From positions 186,001 through 250,000 of the forward strand of contig CAVUJG010000001.1 of the NCBI GenBank assembly GCA_963741755.1: a DNA stretch of 64,000 nucleotides, written 5' to 3'. This DNA is from Sva-07 sp963741755 (lineage in GTDB: Bacteria; Actinomycetota; Acidimicrobiia; Acidimicrobiales; Ilumatobacteraceae). The translations under genes were made by a program, and so were the position numbers. Position 1 is the stretch's first letter; each line of letters opens with the position of its first letter. The notes below the pieces were generated by a model. The model searched no databases. It was not told the DNA's origin and saw nothing but the letters and a program-made list of their open reading frames with translations. Below are positions 1 through 9,943 of the stretch, piece by piece.

Positions 1-259
1 CTCGATGGCGACATCGAAATCAAGCGCAACGGCCGCAAGGTCGCAACGCTCGGTCCGGGTGCGGTCGTCGGCGAACTCTCACTGCTCGACCACGGTCCGC
101 GGACCGCAACGGCCGTGTGCGCCACCGACTGCACGCTGCTCGTCATCGATCAGCGTCGCTTCCTCGGCGTGATCGACTCGGTGCCGGCGATCTCGCACAA
201 GCTGCTCTCGAGCCTCGCGGCCCGTATCCGCGAACCTCGACCGCCAGTACTTCGGCTGA
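1..259 (+). CDS. Cyclic nucleotide-binding domain protein, C-terminal part (5' end outside window; probable frameshift)
   Basis: Frame 1 reads the second half of a cNMP-binding beta-roll: the phosphate-binding-cassette-like LGPGAVVGELSLLDHGPRTATA (residues 18-39 of the visible part), then a helix ending SHKLLSSLAARIRE. This is typical of Crp-family and stand-alone cNMP effector domains. After ARIRE the frame runs into unlikely sequence until a stop at 337-339. Skipping one C near position 235 gives ARIRE-LDRQYFG and a stop at 257-259, which is a much more natural end for this family. I therefore place the end at 259 and infer a one-base insertion. No DNA-binding domain is visible in the part present. 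Whether it is a regulator or a domain of a larger protein cannot be told. Confidence 0.7.
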
Positions 260-352
260 GGTTCCGCCCTGCGTACAACTGGTGTCCGACACCAGATGTA
301 CGCCCTGCGGACATGACCGCCAGCGGGGTCAACGACTAGCGTTGCGCCCGTC

Positions 353-2625
353 ATGAGCAGCGAACCCGCCAACCACGCGCCCGGCGAACCGAAGCCGCCC
401 GCCCGCGTCAAGCCCCATCAGCTCGCCCTGGTGCTCGGCATCGCAATGGGCATCTTCATCGTCGTCTCCGGCATCCTGCCGCAGATCACCGGTTGGGAGA
501 ACGACAACGCCATCCATCGGACGGTGTTCGTCAACATCCCCGGCCCGATGCAGATCGCGTTCTACACCGTCATTCCGGTGATGGTCATCTGGGGGGCGTT
601 CATGTTCGCCAACCGGATGAAGAACTGGGAACGTGGCACTCCCGCCCAGCGTCACACCACCAGGAAGAATGCGGCGCAACGCCTGAAGGACTTCCGCGCC
701 GGCGCCTACATGCAGACGCTGTTGCGCGACGCCGGCGCCGGGCTGATGCACTCGATGATCTACTTCGGGTTCCTCGTGCTGCTCGGTGTCACCACCGTGC
801 TCGAGATCGACCACCAGCTGCCCGAAGAACTGAAGTTCCTGCACGGCACCACCTACCAGGCGTATTCGTTCGTCGGCGACGCGGCCGGGCTCGTGTTCCT
901 CGGCGGCGTCGTCTGGGCGATCATCCGCCGCTACGTGCAACGCCCGTACCGCATCCGCATCAAGTCGAAGCCCGAGCACGCGGCAATTCTCGCCACGTTC
1001 TTCGCCGTCGGCGTGACCGGCTTCGGCGCCGAGATGTTCCGCATCGCCGAAGAGGGCATGCCCGACTACGAGAAGTGGTCCTTCATCGGTTACCCGTTGG
1101 CCACCCTCGTCGATGGCTGGTCAGCCGACAGCCTCAGCACCTGGCACCAGTGGATGTGGGTCGTCCACGTCGCCAGCTTCGTGGCGTTCCTCGCGCTCTT
1201 GCCGTTGACGATGCTGCGCCACATCTTCACCTCGCCGATGAACATGTACCTGAAGGACAAGGAGCGTCCGAAGGGTGCGATGCGGCCGATGCCGAACCTC
1301 GAGGAGACCGAGCTCGAGAGCTTCGGTGCCTCGACCGTCGAGGACTTCACGTGGAAGCAGTTGCTCGACCTCGACGCCTGCACGATGTGCGGCCGTTGCA
1401 CCAGCGTGTGTCCCGCGCACGCCACGGGCAAGCCGCTCGACCCGCGGAGATCGTGTTGAAGGCAGGTGAGGTGATGGCCGCCACCGGCTCGCCCGTCGTG
1501 TCGCCTCCGCTCGGCACCGACGCCGAGATCACGGTCAGCGCCAACTCGCTGTTCGAGCGCATCACGCCCGAGGAGATCTGGGCGTGCACGACCTGCAAGG
1601 CGTGCGACGAGATCTGCCCGGTCAACATCGAGATCACCGACAAGATCTTCGACATGCGCCGCTACCTGTCGCTGATGGAGTCGAACTTCCCCACCGAGTT
1701 GGGCAACGCCTACCGGGCGATGGAGAACCAGTCGAACCCGTGGGGTATGAACCAGGGCGAACGCGGCGACTGGGCCGACGGCATCGACGGCGTCACCATC
1801 GTCGATCCGGGCGAGGCGCTCACCTCCGAGTACCTGTACTGGGTCGGCTGTGCGGGATCGTTCGACGACAAGAACAAGAAGGTCACCCAGGCAATGGCGC
1901 AGCTGCTGCGCCGGGCGGGCATCGACGTGTCGATCCTCGGGCCGTCGGAGATGTGCACGGGCGACCCCGCTCGCCGGTCGGGCAACGAGTACCTGTTCCA
2001 GATGCTCGCCCAACCGAACGTCGAGATGCTCAACGGGATGGGCGTGAAGAAGATCATCACCCAGTGCCCCCACTGCTTCAACACGCTGCTCAACGAGTAC
2101 CCGCAGGTCGGCGGCAACTACGAGGTCATCCACCACACCCAGCTGCTCGAGGAACTGATCGACTCGGGCAAGCTCGACGTACGCGACGCCACACTCGACG
2201 AGCGCATCACCTACCACGACTCGTGCTACCTCGGCCGCCACAACGACGTCTACCTCGCGCCACGCAAGGTCGTTGCGTCGATCAAGGGCGTCGAGGTCGT
2301 CGAGATGCCACGCAACGGCACCAAGGGCATGTGCTGCGGCGCCGGCGGTGCGCGCATGTGGATGGAGGAGAACACCGGCACGAAGGTGAACGACGAACGC
2401 GCCGCCGAGGCGATCTCCACCGGCGCCAGCCGAGTCGCCACTGCGTGTCCGTTCTGCTACATCATGCTCGACGACGGCGTGAAGGGTGCCGGCATCGAAG
2501 AGGACCAGGTCCGCGTCGCCGACATCTCGATCCACCTCCTCGAGGCCATCCAGGCCGGCGAGGCCAAGCGTCACCACCCCGACGCTCCCCTCGCCGTCGA
2601 CGTGACCCCCGTAGCCGGCGACTGA
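353..2625 (+). CDS. Membrane Fe-S oxidoreductase, EtfD/GlpC-like (single frameshift)
   Basis: About 757 residues across two frames. The N-terminal ~250 residues contain several membrane segments resembling the cytochrome b-like NarI/gamma domain. Next come two 4Fe-4S ferredoxin motifs, CTMCGRCTSVCP (near residue 345) and CTTCKACDEICP, and then two CCG cysteine-rich domains (CPHCFNTLL; CCGAGGARMW with a later CPFCYIML). This is the architecture of mycobacterial Rv0338c/EtfD-type proteins, which pass electrons from electron-transfer flavoprotein during acyl-CoA oxidation to the membrane quinone pool. The exact partner here is inference. The frame changes just after GKPLDPR near 1443-1446, where one G seems to be missing (expected PREIVLKAGEVM). 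Both halves are otherwise perfectly conserved, so this looks like a sequencing deletion rather than decay. The ATG at 353 follows a short leader and gives the basic N-terminus before the first membrane helix. Confidence 0.85.
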
Positions 2626-2829
2626 CTTCGGTCACCCTTCGCCGCGCTGCGGCGCCGATTCAGTCGACCCACCGCGACGCGTCGGGACAACGAATTCGTT
2701 CTGGCTGAACGGGCGCGCGCCCTTGTTCGGCAAGGCTCATCAGGCCGAACCAAGTCAGACAAAAGTCACCCGAGGTGACCCGCAAGTCCTCCACAGGAGC
2801 GCCGAAGGCCGCTGCCCGACCGTGGCGGC

Positions 2830-3441
2830 ATGCGGAAAAACCTGCCGACGTCCGTCACGACCGCCATGGCGGCTCTCGCCGTCGGAGCGGTCGCTCTCCT
2901 GGTGCCGGTGAGCGAAGAGAAGGCGGCACCCGCTGCGCTGGCCGAACTGGGCTCGATGCCCGCCGAGTTCGTCGACATAACAACCTGGGCCTTCAGCCTG
3001 TTCGACGAGGCCGGACTCGCCTTGCCGCCGATGAGCTTCGACTATCACGGCGACGACACCACGGCGTGTTCGGGATGGCGCGGCGCTCACCGCACCGTGG
3101 ACAGGGTCAGCATCATCGACATCTGCACGAGCGACCCAGGTCCCGTGACGGCCGCGCTCGTGCTCCACGAAATGGCACACGCGTGGGCGTCGGTCGAGCT
3201 CAGCGATCAACGCAAGGACGAATTCCAGGCACTGCGCGGCTGGGCCGAGTGGAGCAACCACGCCGACATCGCGTGGCACGACAACGGTGCCGAGCAGGCG
3301 GCCGAAATCATGGTCTGGGGCCTGATCGACCGCCCGATCGGGATCGTCACCATCAGCGACCACAGCTGCGACGACCTCGACGCGGGCTACCGGGTGCTCA
3401 CTGGAGAGGCACCTCTCCACGGCTTTCGTGACGTCTGCTGA
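2830..3441 (+). CDS. Secreted HExxH-motif protein, putative metalloprotease
   Basis: 203 residues. The N-terminus has a signal-peptide or anchor profile: basic MRKN, then hydrophobic residues 12-27. The mature part contains ALVLHEMAHAW (His113, Glu114, His117), the zinc-binding HExxH of metallopeptidases, and a downstream acidic stretch NGAEQAAEI (Glu155/Glu159) that could supply the third ligand. Four cysteines (Cys80, Cys99 and two near the C-terminus) could form disulfides outside the cell. I do not recognise the family; proteolytic function is inferred only from the motif. It stands alone, about 200 bases after the Fe-S oxidoreductase, and converges with the large regulator downstream (8-base gap). 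Confidence 0.65.
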   Translation: MRKNLPTSVTTAMAALAVGAVALLVPVSEEKAAPAALAELGSMPAEFVDITTWAFSLFDEAGLALPPMSFDYHGDDTTACSGWRGAHRTVDRVSIIDICTSDPGPVTAALVLHEMAHAWASVELSDQRKDEFQALRGWAEWSNHADIAWHDNGAEQAAEIMVWGLIDRPIGIVTISDHSCDDLDAGYRVLTGEAPLHGFRDVC

Positions 3442-3449
3442 GCCGAGCG

Positions 3450-6400
3450 CTACCGGCTCGCCATGAACTCGATGAACATGCGGACCTCCGGGCGATCGAC
3501 GAGCGCTTCGAACTCGCCGTTGGATGCGACCACATCGGCACGTTCGACGTTGTGATCAGGGCGCTCGACGTCTGTGGCAGTGGCGATGCTCTCGACCAGG
3601 TCGACCTGGATACCGGTCAGCTCGCTGAATGCTTCGAACTCGGCGCGCAGTTCAGGATCGTTCTCCAGAACGGAGCGGACCATCGTCACCCTGGTGCCGG
3701 CCATCGCCCGCTCGCCTTGGCGGGTTGATCCGTAGGAGGAGATAGAGCACCAAGTCCACCGGGACCTCCTGGTTCGGCGGGCACGGTCCGATATAGAAGG
3801 GTCTGCACTCCTGCTCCGTGAGCGACCGGTCGACCGCGTCCAGCGCCAGCGCAACGAGCTCCTTCGGCGGGAGGACCCAGACGCCGGCGAGCCCGTTGGG
3901 TCCGGGTCGGACGGCTACGAGGGTGTTCGGGGTGACGTCGACACGCACACCGAGCGCCTGCAGCGCCCAGCTGCAGACTGTCGACCGTGCTGTTTTGGGC
4001 CCAGCCGGAGAGGCCGATCGAGTCTTGAATTCCCTGGAGGGCGTACAGAACGGCCAGTTCAGGGTCGCCGGCCCCGAGCGCCATCGATGAGGCCTCGACG
4101 AAGCTTTGAGAGCTCGTTATGGCAGTCATCTCATCGGTGGAACGATCAGTCGCCGCTCGCAGGAACTCGGCTGCCTCGCTCGCACGCTGCGCACGATGCT
4201 GCGGCATCCTCGGCGACTGCTCTGTTCTGCTCGGCGCTTGCTCGGGCGTTGTCAGCCGAACGCCACTGCACGGCTCCGAACACCGCCGAGGCCGCCACGA
4301 GCACGGCGACGACACCGACAGCGGCAAGTTGTCGCGAGCGGCGGCGACTTCGCTGTTCGACGTCGACCTCGTGTTGCCGGCGCTCTCGTTCGGCCTCGTT
4401 GGCCCGTTCTCGATCAGCCACACTCGCATCGAGGAAGGCCTGTTCCGGTTCCGACAACGGGAGCGTGGTCGTGGTCGCCCATCCGTGCAACTGGTCGAGT
4501 CGCCCTCCTCGGAGGAGGTACTCGTCGGCGTGATCGGAAGCGGTCCACTCGGCCATGAAGTCGGCGAGGCGACGCTGGTTGCGCACGTCGTGGCGAGCAC
4601 CGTCGATCCACTCGCGCAGTCGTCCCCACTCGGTGATCAGTGCCTCGTGGGAGATCTCGACCGTCGGGCTCCTGGTGACCGGATCGCGATCGAAGCTCAA
4701 CAGTCGATGCCGCCCGAACGTGTCGAGCACGGCACCCAACATTGCTCGGTCGACGCTGAGCTGTTCGAGTTCGCTCTGCAGGACGCGCCGACGGGTGTCG
4801 CCAGTTCCTTCACCGAGTGTGACGAGTCGGAGAAACACCGGCCGCGTCACGCTGTGCGACGCGTCTCCGAGGCCGGCGAGCAGAGCCTCAGCACGCCGCG
4901 CCAGCGCTCCCGACACACCGCCGAGCTCACGGTAGGAATCAAGGGTGATCGTCCTGCCCTGCCGTTCGTCGAACAGCTCGGTCAGCGCGTACTGCAGGAG
5001 TGGGAGTGCCCCTGGACGGTCGACCACGTCGCGCACCAACTCGGCAACGAGTGCCGGCTCGAAGGTGACCCCGAGCGGCTCCACCGGGCCGACGACGGCA
5101 CGCTCGAGTTCCTCGGGTGTCATCGGCGTGATCACCTCGGAGCCATCGCGTAACAGCTCACCGAGACCGCTGTACCGCAGCGGACGGTCGTAGAAGTCCG
5201 CACGCAGCGTCACCACCACGCGCAACCGACTGTGTTCGTCGGTGACCGCGCTCACGAGAGCGCTGATGAAGCGGTCAGCTGTCTCGCTGATCGACCTGGG
5301 TGAACAACTCCTCGAACTGGTCGATCACGAGCAACAGCTGAGAGCCGTCGTTCGGGAGGATGCGGCGCAGCGCCCGCTGCAGGCCGTGCTCTCCTTCGAG
5401 CTGTTCCAGCAAGGAGGCCGGCGGGTTCACCGCCACGCCGAGCAGCGCCTCCTCGAGCTCCTCGAACGGGTGCGGTGCCGGGGTCATCTCGATCGTGAAC
5501 CATGACCCCGACAACGGGACGGCCCAGTGACGAAGCGCCGGCAGCAGGCCCGCTCGCACCACGCTCGACTTGCCGCTCCCACTCGGGCCGACGACCGCAA
5601 CGAAACGACCGCGAGTCCCGGGATTGCCGAGTCGGCCGATGAGGCGCTCGACGAGCCGCTCGCGTCCATGGAAGTCGTCGGCATCGACGGTGGTGAACGA
5701 CCGCAGGCCTTTGTAGGGGTTCTCGAGATCGGCGCCCAGGTCGGTGACGGAATCCACACGGCCTGATCACCGCAGGCCCGATCGCGTCGTGGAGGGCAGC
5801 GACGAAGGCATCGACGCTCTGGTAGCGCATGGCCGAGTCGACCGCTGTTGCGCAATCGATGACGCTCATGGCCTGAGCAGGGAGCGCACCGCGGATCTGG
5901 CCGATCTCGCCACTCATTCCGGTGAGCGACTGGGCCACGACGACGCCAAAGCTGTAGATGTCCGAGGTCGCCAGGATGTCCCTGTGGTCGAGTTGCTCCG
6001 GCGAGACGTAGGGGGCGCCGTCGGCGGCCCAGGCCGACGGACGGTCCACGTCAGACGGGTCGGCGTCGACGGCGATGCCGAAATCCGTCAGGTATGCATT
6101 GTCGTCGCTGTCGATGAGGATGTTCGCCGGCCGCACATCGCGATGAACGAGCCCCGAGCGATGGGCCGTCTGCAAGGCGCTGCCGATCTGATCAACCAGT
6201 CGCGAGGACCTGGTCGTGGCGCAGGGCGCGGCGGTCGAGCACGTCGGCCAGGGTTCCGCCCCGCATCAGCCGCATCACGAGGTACGCAGCGTCCGGTTCA
6301 CGCCAGAAGTCGTACAGGGGCACGATGTGTGGGTGTTCGAGCCGGGCCACCGATTGCGCTTCGGCCTGGAATCGCCGGATGAAGTCCGGATCGTTTGCCA

Positions 6401-7322
6401 GCTCGGGACGGATGACCTTGACGGCGACTTCTCGCCCGACGGCGGGCTGGAAGGCGCGGTAGAGCAGGCCTGAACCTCGCTCACCGAGCTGATCGCGCAG
6501 CTCGTACCCGCGCACGGCGAGTCCTGGTACGACGCCGGCGGCTCGAATCGCCCTCGGGCGGCCGTCGAGAGACGGGTCACCCGTCACGATCTGATCGTGA
6601 AGGTCTCGAAGTCGGGTCGCCGGGTCGATGCCCAGCTCCTCGCCGAGCCTTGACTTCAGGTTCTGAAAGGCTCGGAGGGCATCGGCCTGGCGACCTGACC
6701 GGTACAGCGCGAGCATGAGCTGACCGGTCAGGGTCTCTTGCAGCGGGTGCTGACGCACCAGGGTCTCGAGTTCTGACACGAGTTGACGAGACAGACCGCG
6801 TTCGAGATCGGCGTCGATTCTGGCCTGCACTGCCTCGAGGCGCAGTTCCTCGAGCCTGGCGATCTCGGCCTGGGCGAACGGCTCGTACGTGAACTCCTCG
6901 AACGCGTGACCTCGCCACAGCGTGAGTGCTTCGCCCAACACCAACGAGGCGGCAGCCGGATCGGTGTCGGCCAGCGCTCGACCTTCGGAGACCAAACGCT
7001 CGAACCTGACGGCATCGACCTCCTCCGGTTCGGCGTGGAGGACATAGCCAGGTGCACGAGTGAGCAGAATCGAGCCCTCCGAGCGCTTCTCTCGTTCCGG
7101 CTCGAGCACTTTGCGCAGCCCGGAGACGTAGACCCAGAGGGCATTCTGCTTCTCGACGCCGCCGTCGTCGCCCCACAGCCGGTCGAGGATCTGATCGGTC
7201 GAGACCACGGAGTTCGGCGACGTCAGCAGCAAGGCGAGCAGCGCCCGCTGACGAAAGGCGCCGAGGTCGACAGGTATGCCGTCGCGGATGACCTCGAGTT
7301 TGCCGAGGACCCGAAATTCCAT
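3450..7322 (-). pseudogene. BTAD-type regulator with Ser/Thr kinase, nSTAND ATPase and C-terminal binding-protein-like tail; six frame breaks
   Basis: One very large gene (about 1,290 codons) reassembles from consecutive minus-strand frames. Domain order: OmpR-like winged helix and BTAD (MEFRVLGKLEVIRDG to about residue 250, SARP/AfsR style); protein kinase-like domain (HRDVRPANILI, DFGIAV, APYVSPEQLDHRD); nSTAND/AAA domain (NPYKGLRSF, Walker A VGPSGSGKSSVVRAGLLPAL, Walker B LLLVIDQFEELF); long helical part; one membrane helix (AVGVVAVLVAASAVFGAVQW); a short tail whose last part (VTMVRSVLENDPELRAEFEAF...ELTGIQVDL) looks like the N-terminus of an ABC solute-binding protein cut after about 60 residues. 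Frame changes lie near 6200, 5760, 5270, 4180, 3970 and 3725. The kinase has HRDVRP where HRDLKP is usual. The start is the ATG at 7322, preceded by a G-rich ribosome-binding site. It is either a pseudogene or a gene hit by several sequencing indels; sequence between breaks is well conserved. Confidence 0.75.
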
Positions 7323-7480
7323 GTGACCCCCCTGTGTCGATGGCGCGCACGCCTGCGGACGCAACGTTGCCACAGAAGTCTCGGTGAGGGGACTTAGCTC
7401 CGACTTAGCCGGCCGATCCGACCCGTTTACGTCCAGATTCCGGTGCGACGGCCCACCCGATACCGGGCACGAACGTGCGA

Positions 7481-8227
7481 TCAGGAACCCACGGAGACGG
7501 AGCGGACGCCATCGCCGAACTCGTCATCGAGCCGGCTGACGAGTCGTTCGATCAGATGGTCCGAGGGACGGTTCCAGAGTTGCACCACCACCTCGATGTC
7601 GCCGCCATCAGCGCCCTCGCCCAACTGCATCGATCGCACTGCGGTCTCCGCAATCTGGTGGGTCAGGGCCAGCACTTTGGCGCCGGTCGCCGAGTCGCTC
7701 ACCACGATCACCAAACTGCGAGGCGGATGGGAGCGTCGACCGATCCAGTCGGACAGCGGCTTGAGCGCCGCCAGCGCCACCAGCGCCAACACTGTGGCCG
7801 TGAGGGCCCCGATCCAGAAGCCGACGCCCGCCGCCAAACCCACCGCGGCCGCCGTCCACAGCGACGTGGCAGTGGTGATGCCGCGCACGTTTCCGGCATG
7901 CTTGAGGATCACTCCGCCACCGATGAATCCGACTCCGGCGGCCACATAGGACGCGATACGTGTGACGTCGACTTGCAGGTTCGTGCGCGCATCGGTGATG
8001 AAGTCGTCGAACGCTCCGATCGACACGACACCGAACAGCGCCGCGCCCAGCGACAGGAGCAGATGCGTACGGAACCCGGCGTCCTGTCCGGCCGATTCAC
8101 GTTCGAGGCCGACGACCGCTCCGAGCACGGCGGCCAGCGCCAGCCGTCCCACGACGTCGTACCACTCGAGTGCTGCGTCGATCTGCGCGATCACGTGTGC
8201 GCCATACCCGGTTCGCCGGCCGATCAT
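7481..8227 (-). CDS. MgtC/SapB family membrane protein
   Basis: About 248 residues from the ATG at 8227. The N-terminal part has the MgtC signature: EWYDVVGRLALAAVLGAVVGLERE, then FRTHLLLSLGAALFGVVS, ASYVAAGVGFIGGGVILK and VRGITTATSLWTAAAVGLAAGVGF, making four to five membrane helices. The C-terminal ~85 residues form a soluble ACT-like domain. Members are linked to Mg2+ limitation, acid stress and modulation of ATP synthase in pathogens; the role in a free-living actinobacterium is not settled. It lies downstream of a strong hairpin that separates it from the polyketide operon, so it probably has its own promoter, which I could not identify. Confidence 0.85.
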   Translation of the reverse strand: MIGRRTGYGAHVIAQIDAALEWYDVVGRLALAAVLGAVVGLERESAGQDAGFRTHLLLSLGAALFGVVSIGAFDDFITDARTNLQVDVTRIASYVAAGVGFIGGGVILKHAGNVRGITTATSLWTAAAVGLAAGVGFWIGALTATVLALVALAALKPLSDWIGRRSHPPRSLVIVVSDSATGAKVLALTHQIAETAVRSMQLGEGADGGDIEVVVQLWNRPSDHLIERLVSRLDDEFGDGVRSVSVGS

Positions 8228-8250
8228 GCTCACCTGCCGGGCTTGACGCT

Positions 8251-8299
8251 GTTCTCGACGGATCTGGTCGCGACTGCCGCGATCAGATCCGTCGAGAAC
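8251..8299. terminator. Long hairpin between the methyltransferase gene and the mgtC-like gene
   Basis: Positions 8251-8266 (GTTCTCGACGGATCTG) are the exact reverse complement of 8284-8299. Pairing continues inward through a G-T wobble and five more pairs, giving a stem of about 22 bp with a five-base loop. It covers the stop codon of the upstream methyltransferase gene (8283) and sits just before the MgtC-like start. No U-run follows. Likely a transcription terminator or RNA-stabilising stem. Confidence 0.6.
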
Positions 8300-8834
8300 T
8301 GCACGGGCGTTCGTGCAGCGCGTCGCGCTCAACGGCGATGCGCGTGCGCAGGAGGGCGGCGTTCGCGAGCGTCGACCACAGCGCCGTTCGCCACGCGCCG
8401 AGCATCAGCGGTGCGGCGGCGAGTTCGGCGACGACGGCGGCGTAGTTCGGATGGTCGAGGTAGCGGTAGGGGCCGGTGGCCACGGGCGCTTCGTCGGGCG
8501 GTACGAGCACGCGGGTGGTCCAGCGGTCGCCGAGCGACGAGATCGCCCAGTAGCGCAACGGCTGGGCCGCCACGAACATGCCGAACGCGACCAGACGCGC
8601 GGGCCGCAGCCGAGTGGGTGGTCGGCGCGTCTCGAGGAGCATGCTCGCGAGCCACCCCACGTGGAGTGCAACCATCACGGGATAGTGGGACCGTCCGTGC
8701 TCGATCGCTCCGCGACCGCGCAGGCGCCGCTCGTTGCGTTTCGACCAGGCCAGTTCCCCCAGTCGCTGAACGGCGATCGTCCCCACGAAACCAGCAGCAA
8801 CGCGGGTGCTCCGGGTCGGTACCACTGATGTCAC
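8283..8834 (-). CDS. Isoprenylcysteine carboxyl methyltransferase (ICMT)-like membrane protein
   Basis: 183 residues from a GTG at 8834 that overlaps the TGA of the type III PKS gene (8833-8831), indicating translational coupling. Several membrane helices occur (VMVALHVGWLASMLLETRR, LVAFGMFVAAQPLRYWAI), followed by the family core GDRWTTRVLV and GPYRYLDHPNYAAVVAELAA, which contains the conserved His-Pro-Asn-Tyr of ICMT/PEMT-like SAM-dependent methyltransferases. Next to type III PKS genes in actinobacteria such proteins are thought to methylate, or otherwise tailor, alkyl-resorcinol/pyrone products; the substrate here is inference. Confidence 0.75.
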   Translation of the reverse strand: MTSVVPTRSTRVAAGFVGTIAVQRLGELAWSKRNERRLRGRGAIEHGRSHYPVMVALHVGWLASMLLETRRPPTRLRPARLVAFGMFVAAQPLRYWAISSLGDRWTTRVLVPPDEAPVATGPYRYLDHPNYAAVVAELAAAPLMLGAWRTALWSTLANAALLRTRIAVERDALHERPCSSRRI

Positions 8835-9943
8835 CACTGCAGCACGACGTGTTCGGCAGCGAAGCCGGGTCCCATCGCCGACAACAAGGCGAGATCGCCT
8901 GAGCCCGGACCGGACTCGACCGTACATGCCGCCTCGACGAGTGCCCGCTGCAGCACGAACAGTGCCGTCGGCGCCGACATGTTGCCGTGGGTACGCAGCA
9001 CCTCGCGGGACCGCCGGAGTTGCGCATCGCCGATCGGGAGCACGTCGAGATACGCGTCGAGCACCTTGGCGCCGCCGGGGTGTAGGAGGTAGTGGTCCAG
9101 GTCCGACACGACGATGCCGGCGCGCTCGCACACCGCATCGACGCTGGCGCCGAAGTGACTGCGCACGAGGTTCGGCACGCTTCGCGCGAGGACCACTTCG
9201 AGCCCCCTGTCGGTGAACTCGAAGCCCATGACGTCCTCGGTGTCGGACCAGAGCACGCAGCGGTCGGCGACGATCGTCGGGCCGGTTCGCGCAGGTTCGT
9301 CGACCTCGACCCCGTCTCCGGCGACGATGACGGCTGCGGCACCGTCGGCGAAGAGGCTCGTCGACACGAAGTTCGCCTTCGACCAGTCGTCGCCCTGGAA
9401 CGTGAGCCCGCACAGCTCGGTGGCCACCAACAGCACTGCGCGGTCGGGATCGACGCGGGCATGCTGCGCCGCGCGGGCAAGTCCGCCGACGCCACCGGCG
9501 CACCCATGTCCGAACGTGGCGTCACGGCGCACATCCGGGCGGCATCCCAGTGCGAGAGCGAGTCGAGCGTCGAGCGACGGTGTGGCCATGCCGGTCGTCG
9601 ACACGAACAGCACCGTGCCGATGTCGGCTGCGTCGAGCGCAGCATCGGTGAGCGCCCGTTGCGCCGCTGTGATCGACAGCGACAGGGCATGTTCGACGTA
9701 GAGATCGTTGCGTTCGCCGAAACTGTGCGGCTCGTCGAACCACGCTGCCGGTACACAGAAGTGGCGCCGTTCGACGCCGGCGTGTTCGAACACCGGGAGC
9801 AGCCGGTCGATGTCGGGGTGATGCCGGCCGAACAACCGGCCCGCGAACTCGCGCGCCTCGGCCTGGCTCACCACGTGTTCAGGCACCGCGGTGCCGACAC
9901 CGACGATGCGCGGCGCCCGGGTGTCGGTCACGGTGTCGGTCAT
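8831..9943 (-). CDS. Type III polyketide synthase (chalcone/stilbene synthase family)
   Basis: 370 residues, normal length. The catalytic triad is visible: Cys148 in FGHGCAGGVGGL, His288 in LLHPGGAKVLDA, and Asn321 in RTHGNMSAPT. The C-terminal half ends with LLSAMGPGFAAEHVVLQW, the family's usual GFGPG-like loop. Such enzymes extend acyl-CoA starters with malonyl-CoA and cyclise the chain to resorcinols or pyrones in the cytoplasm. The start ATG (9943) overlaps the stop of the upstream nitroreductase gene (ATGA), and its stop overlaps the methyltransferase start, so three genes form one translationally coupled operon. The product cannot be predicted from sequence alone. Confidence 0.9.
   Translation of the reverse strand: MTDTVTDTRAPRIVGVGTAVPEHVVSQAEAREFAGRLFGRHHPDIDRLLPVFEHAGVERRHFCVPAAWFDEPHSFGERNDLYVEHALSLSITAAQRALTDAALDAADIGTVLFVSTTGMATPSLDARLALALGCRPDVRRDATFGHGCAGGVGGLARAAQHARVDPDRAVLLVATELCGLTFQGDDWSKANFVSTSLFADGAAAVIVAGDGVEVDEPARTGPTIVADRCVLWSDTEDVMGFEFTDRGLEVVLARSVPNLVRSHFGASVDAVCERAGIVVSDLDHYLLHPGGAKVLDAYLDVLPIGDAQLRRSREVLRTHGNMSAPTALFVLQRALVEAACTVESGPGSGDLALLSAMGPGFAAEHVVLQW

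Noticed and set aside
1090..2577. Long minus-strand ORF (495 codons) over the Fe-S oxidoreductase
   Set aside because: It is the antisense shadow of a conserved coding strand with strong GC3 bias; no family resemblance.
2711..2722. GGGCGCGCGCCC palindrome after the Fe-S oxidoreductase gene
   Set aside because: Could be a terminator stem, but the self-complementary GC run is short and likely by chance at this GC content.
3450..7322. Treating the pieces of the BTAD gene as separate genes (kinase, ATPase, small proteins)
   Set aside because: The frames join without gaps in domain order, internal pieces lack starts and ribosome-binding sites, and frame changes fall within domains.
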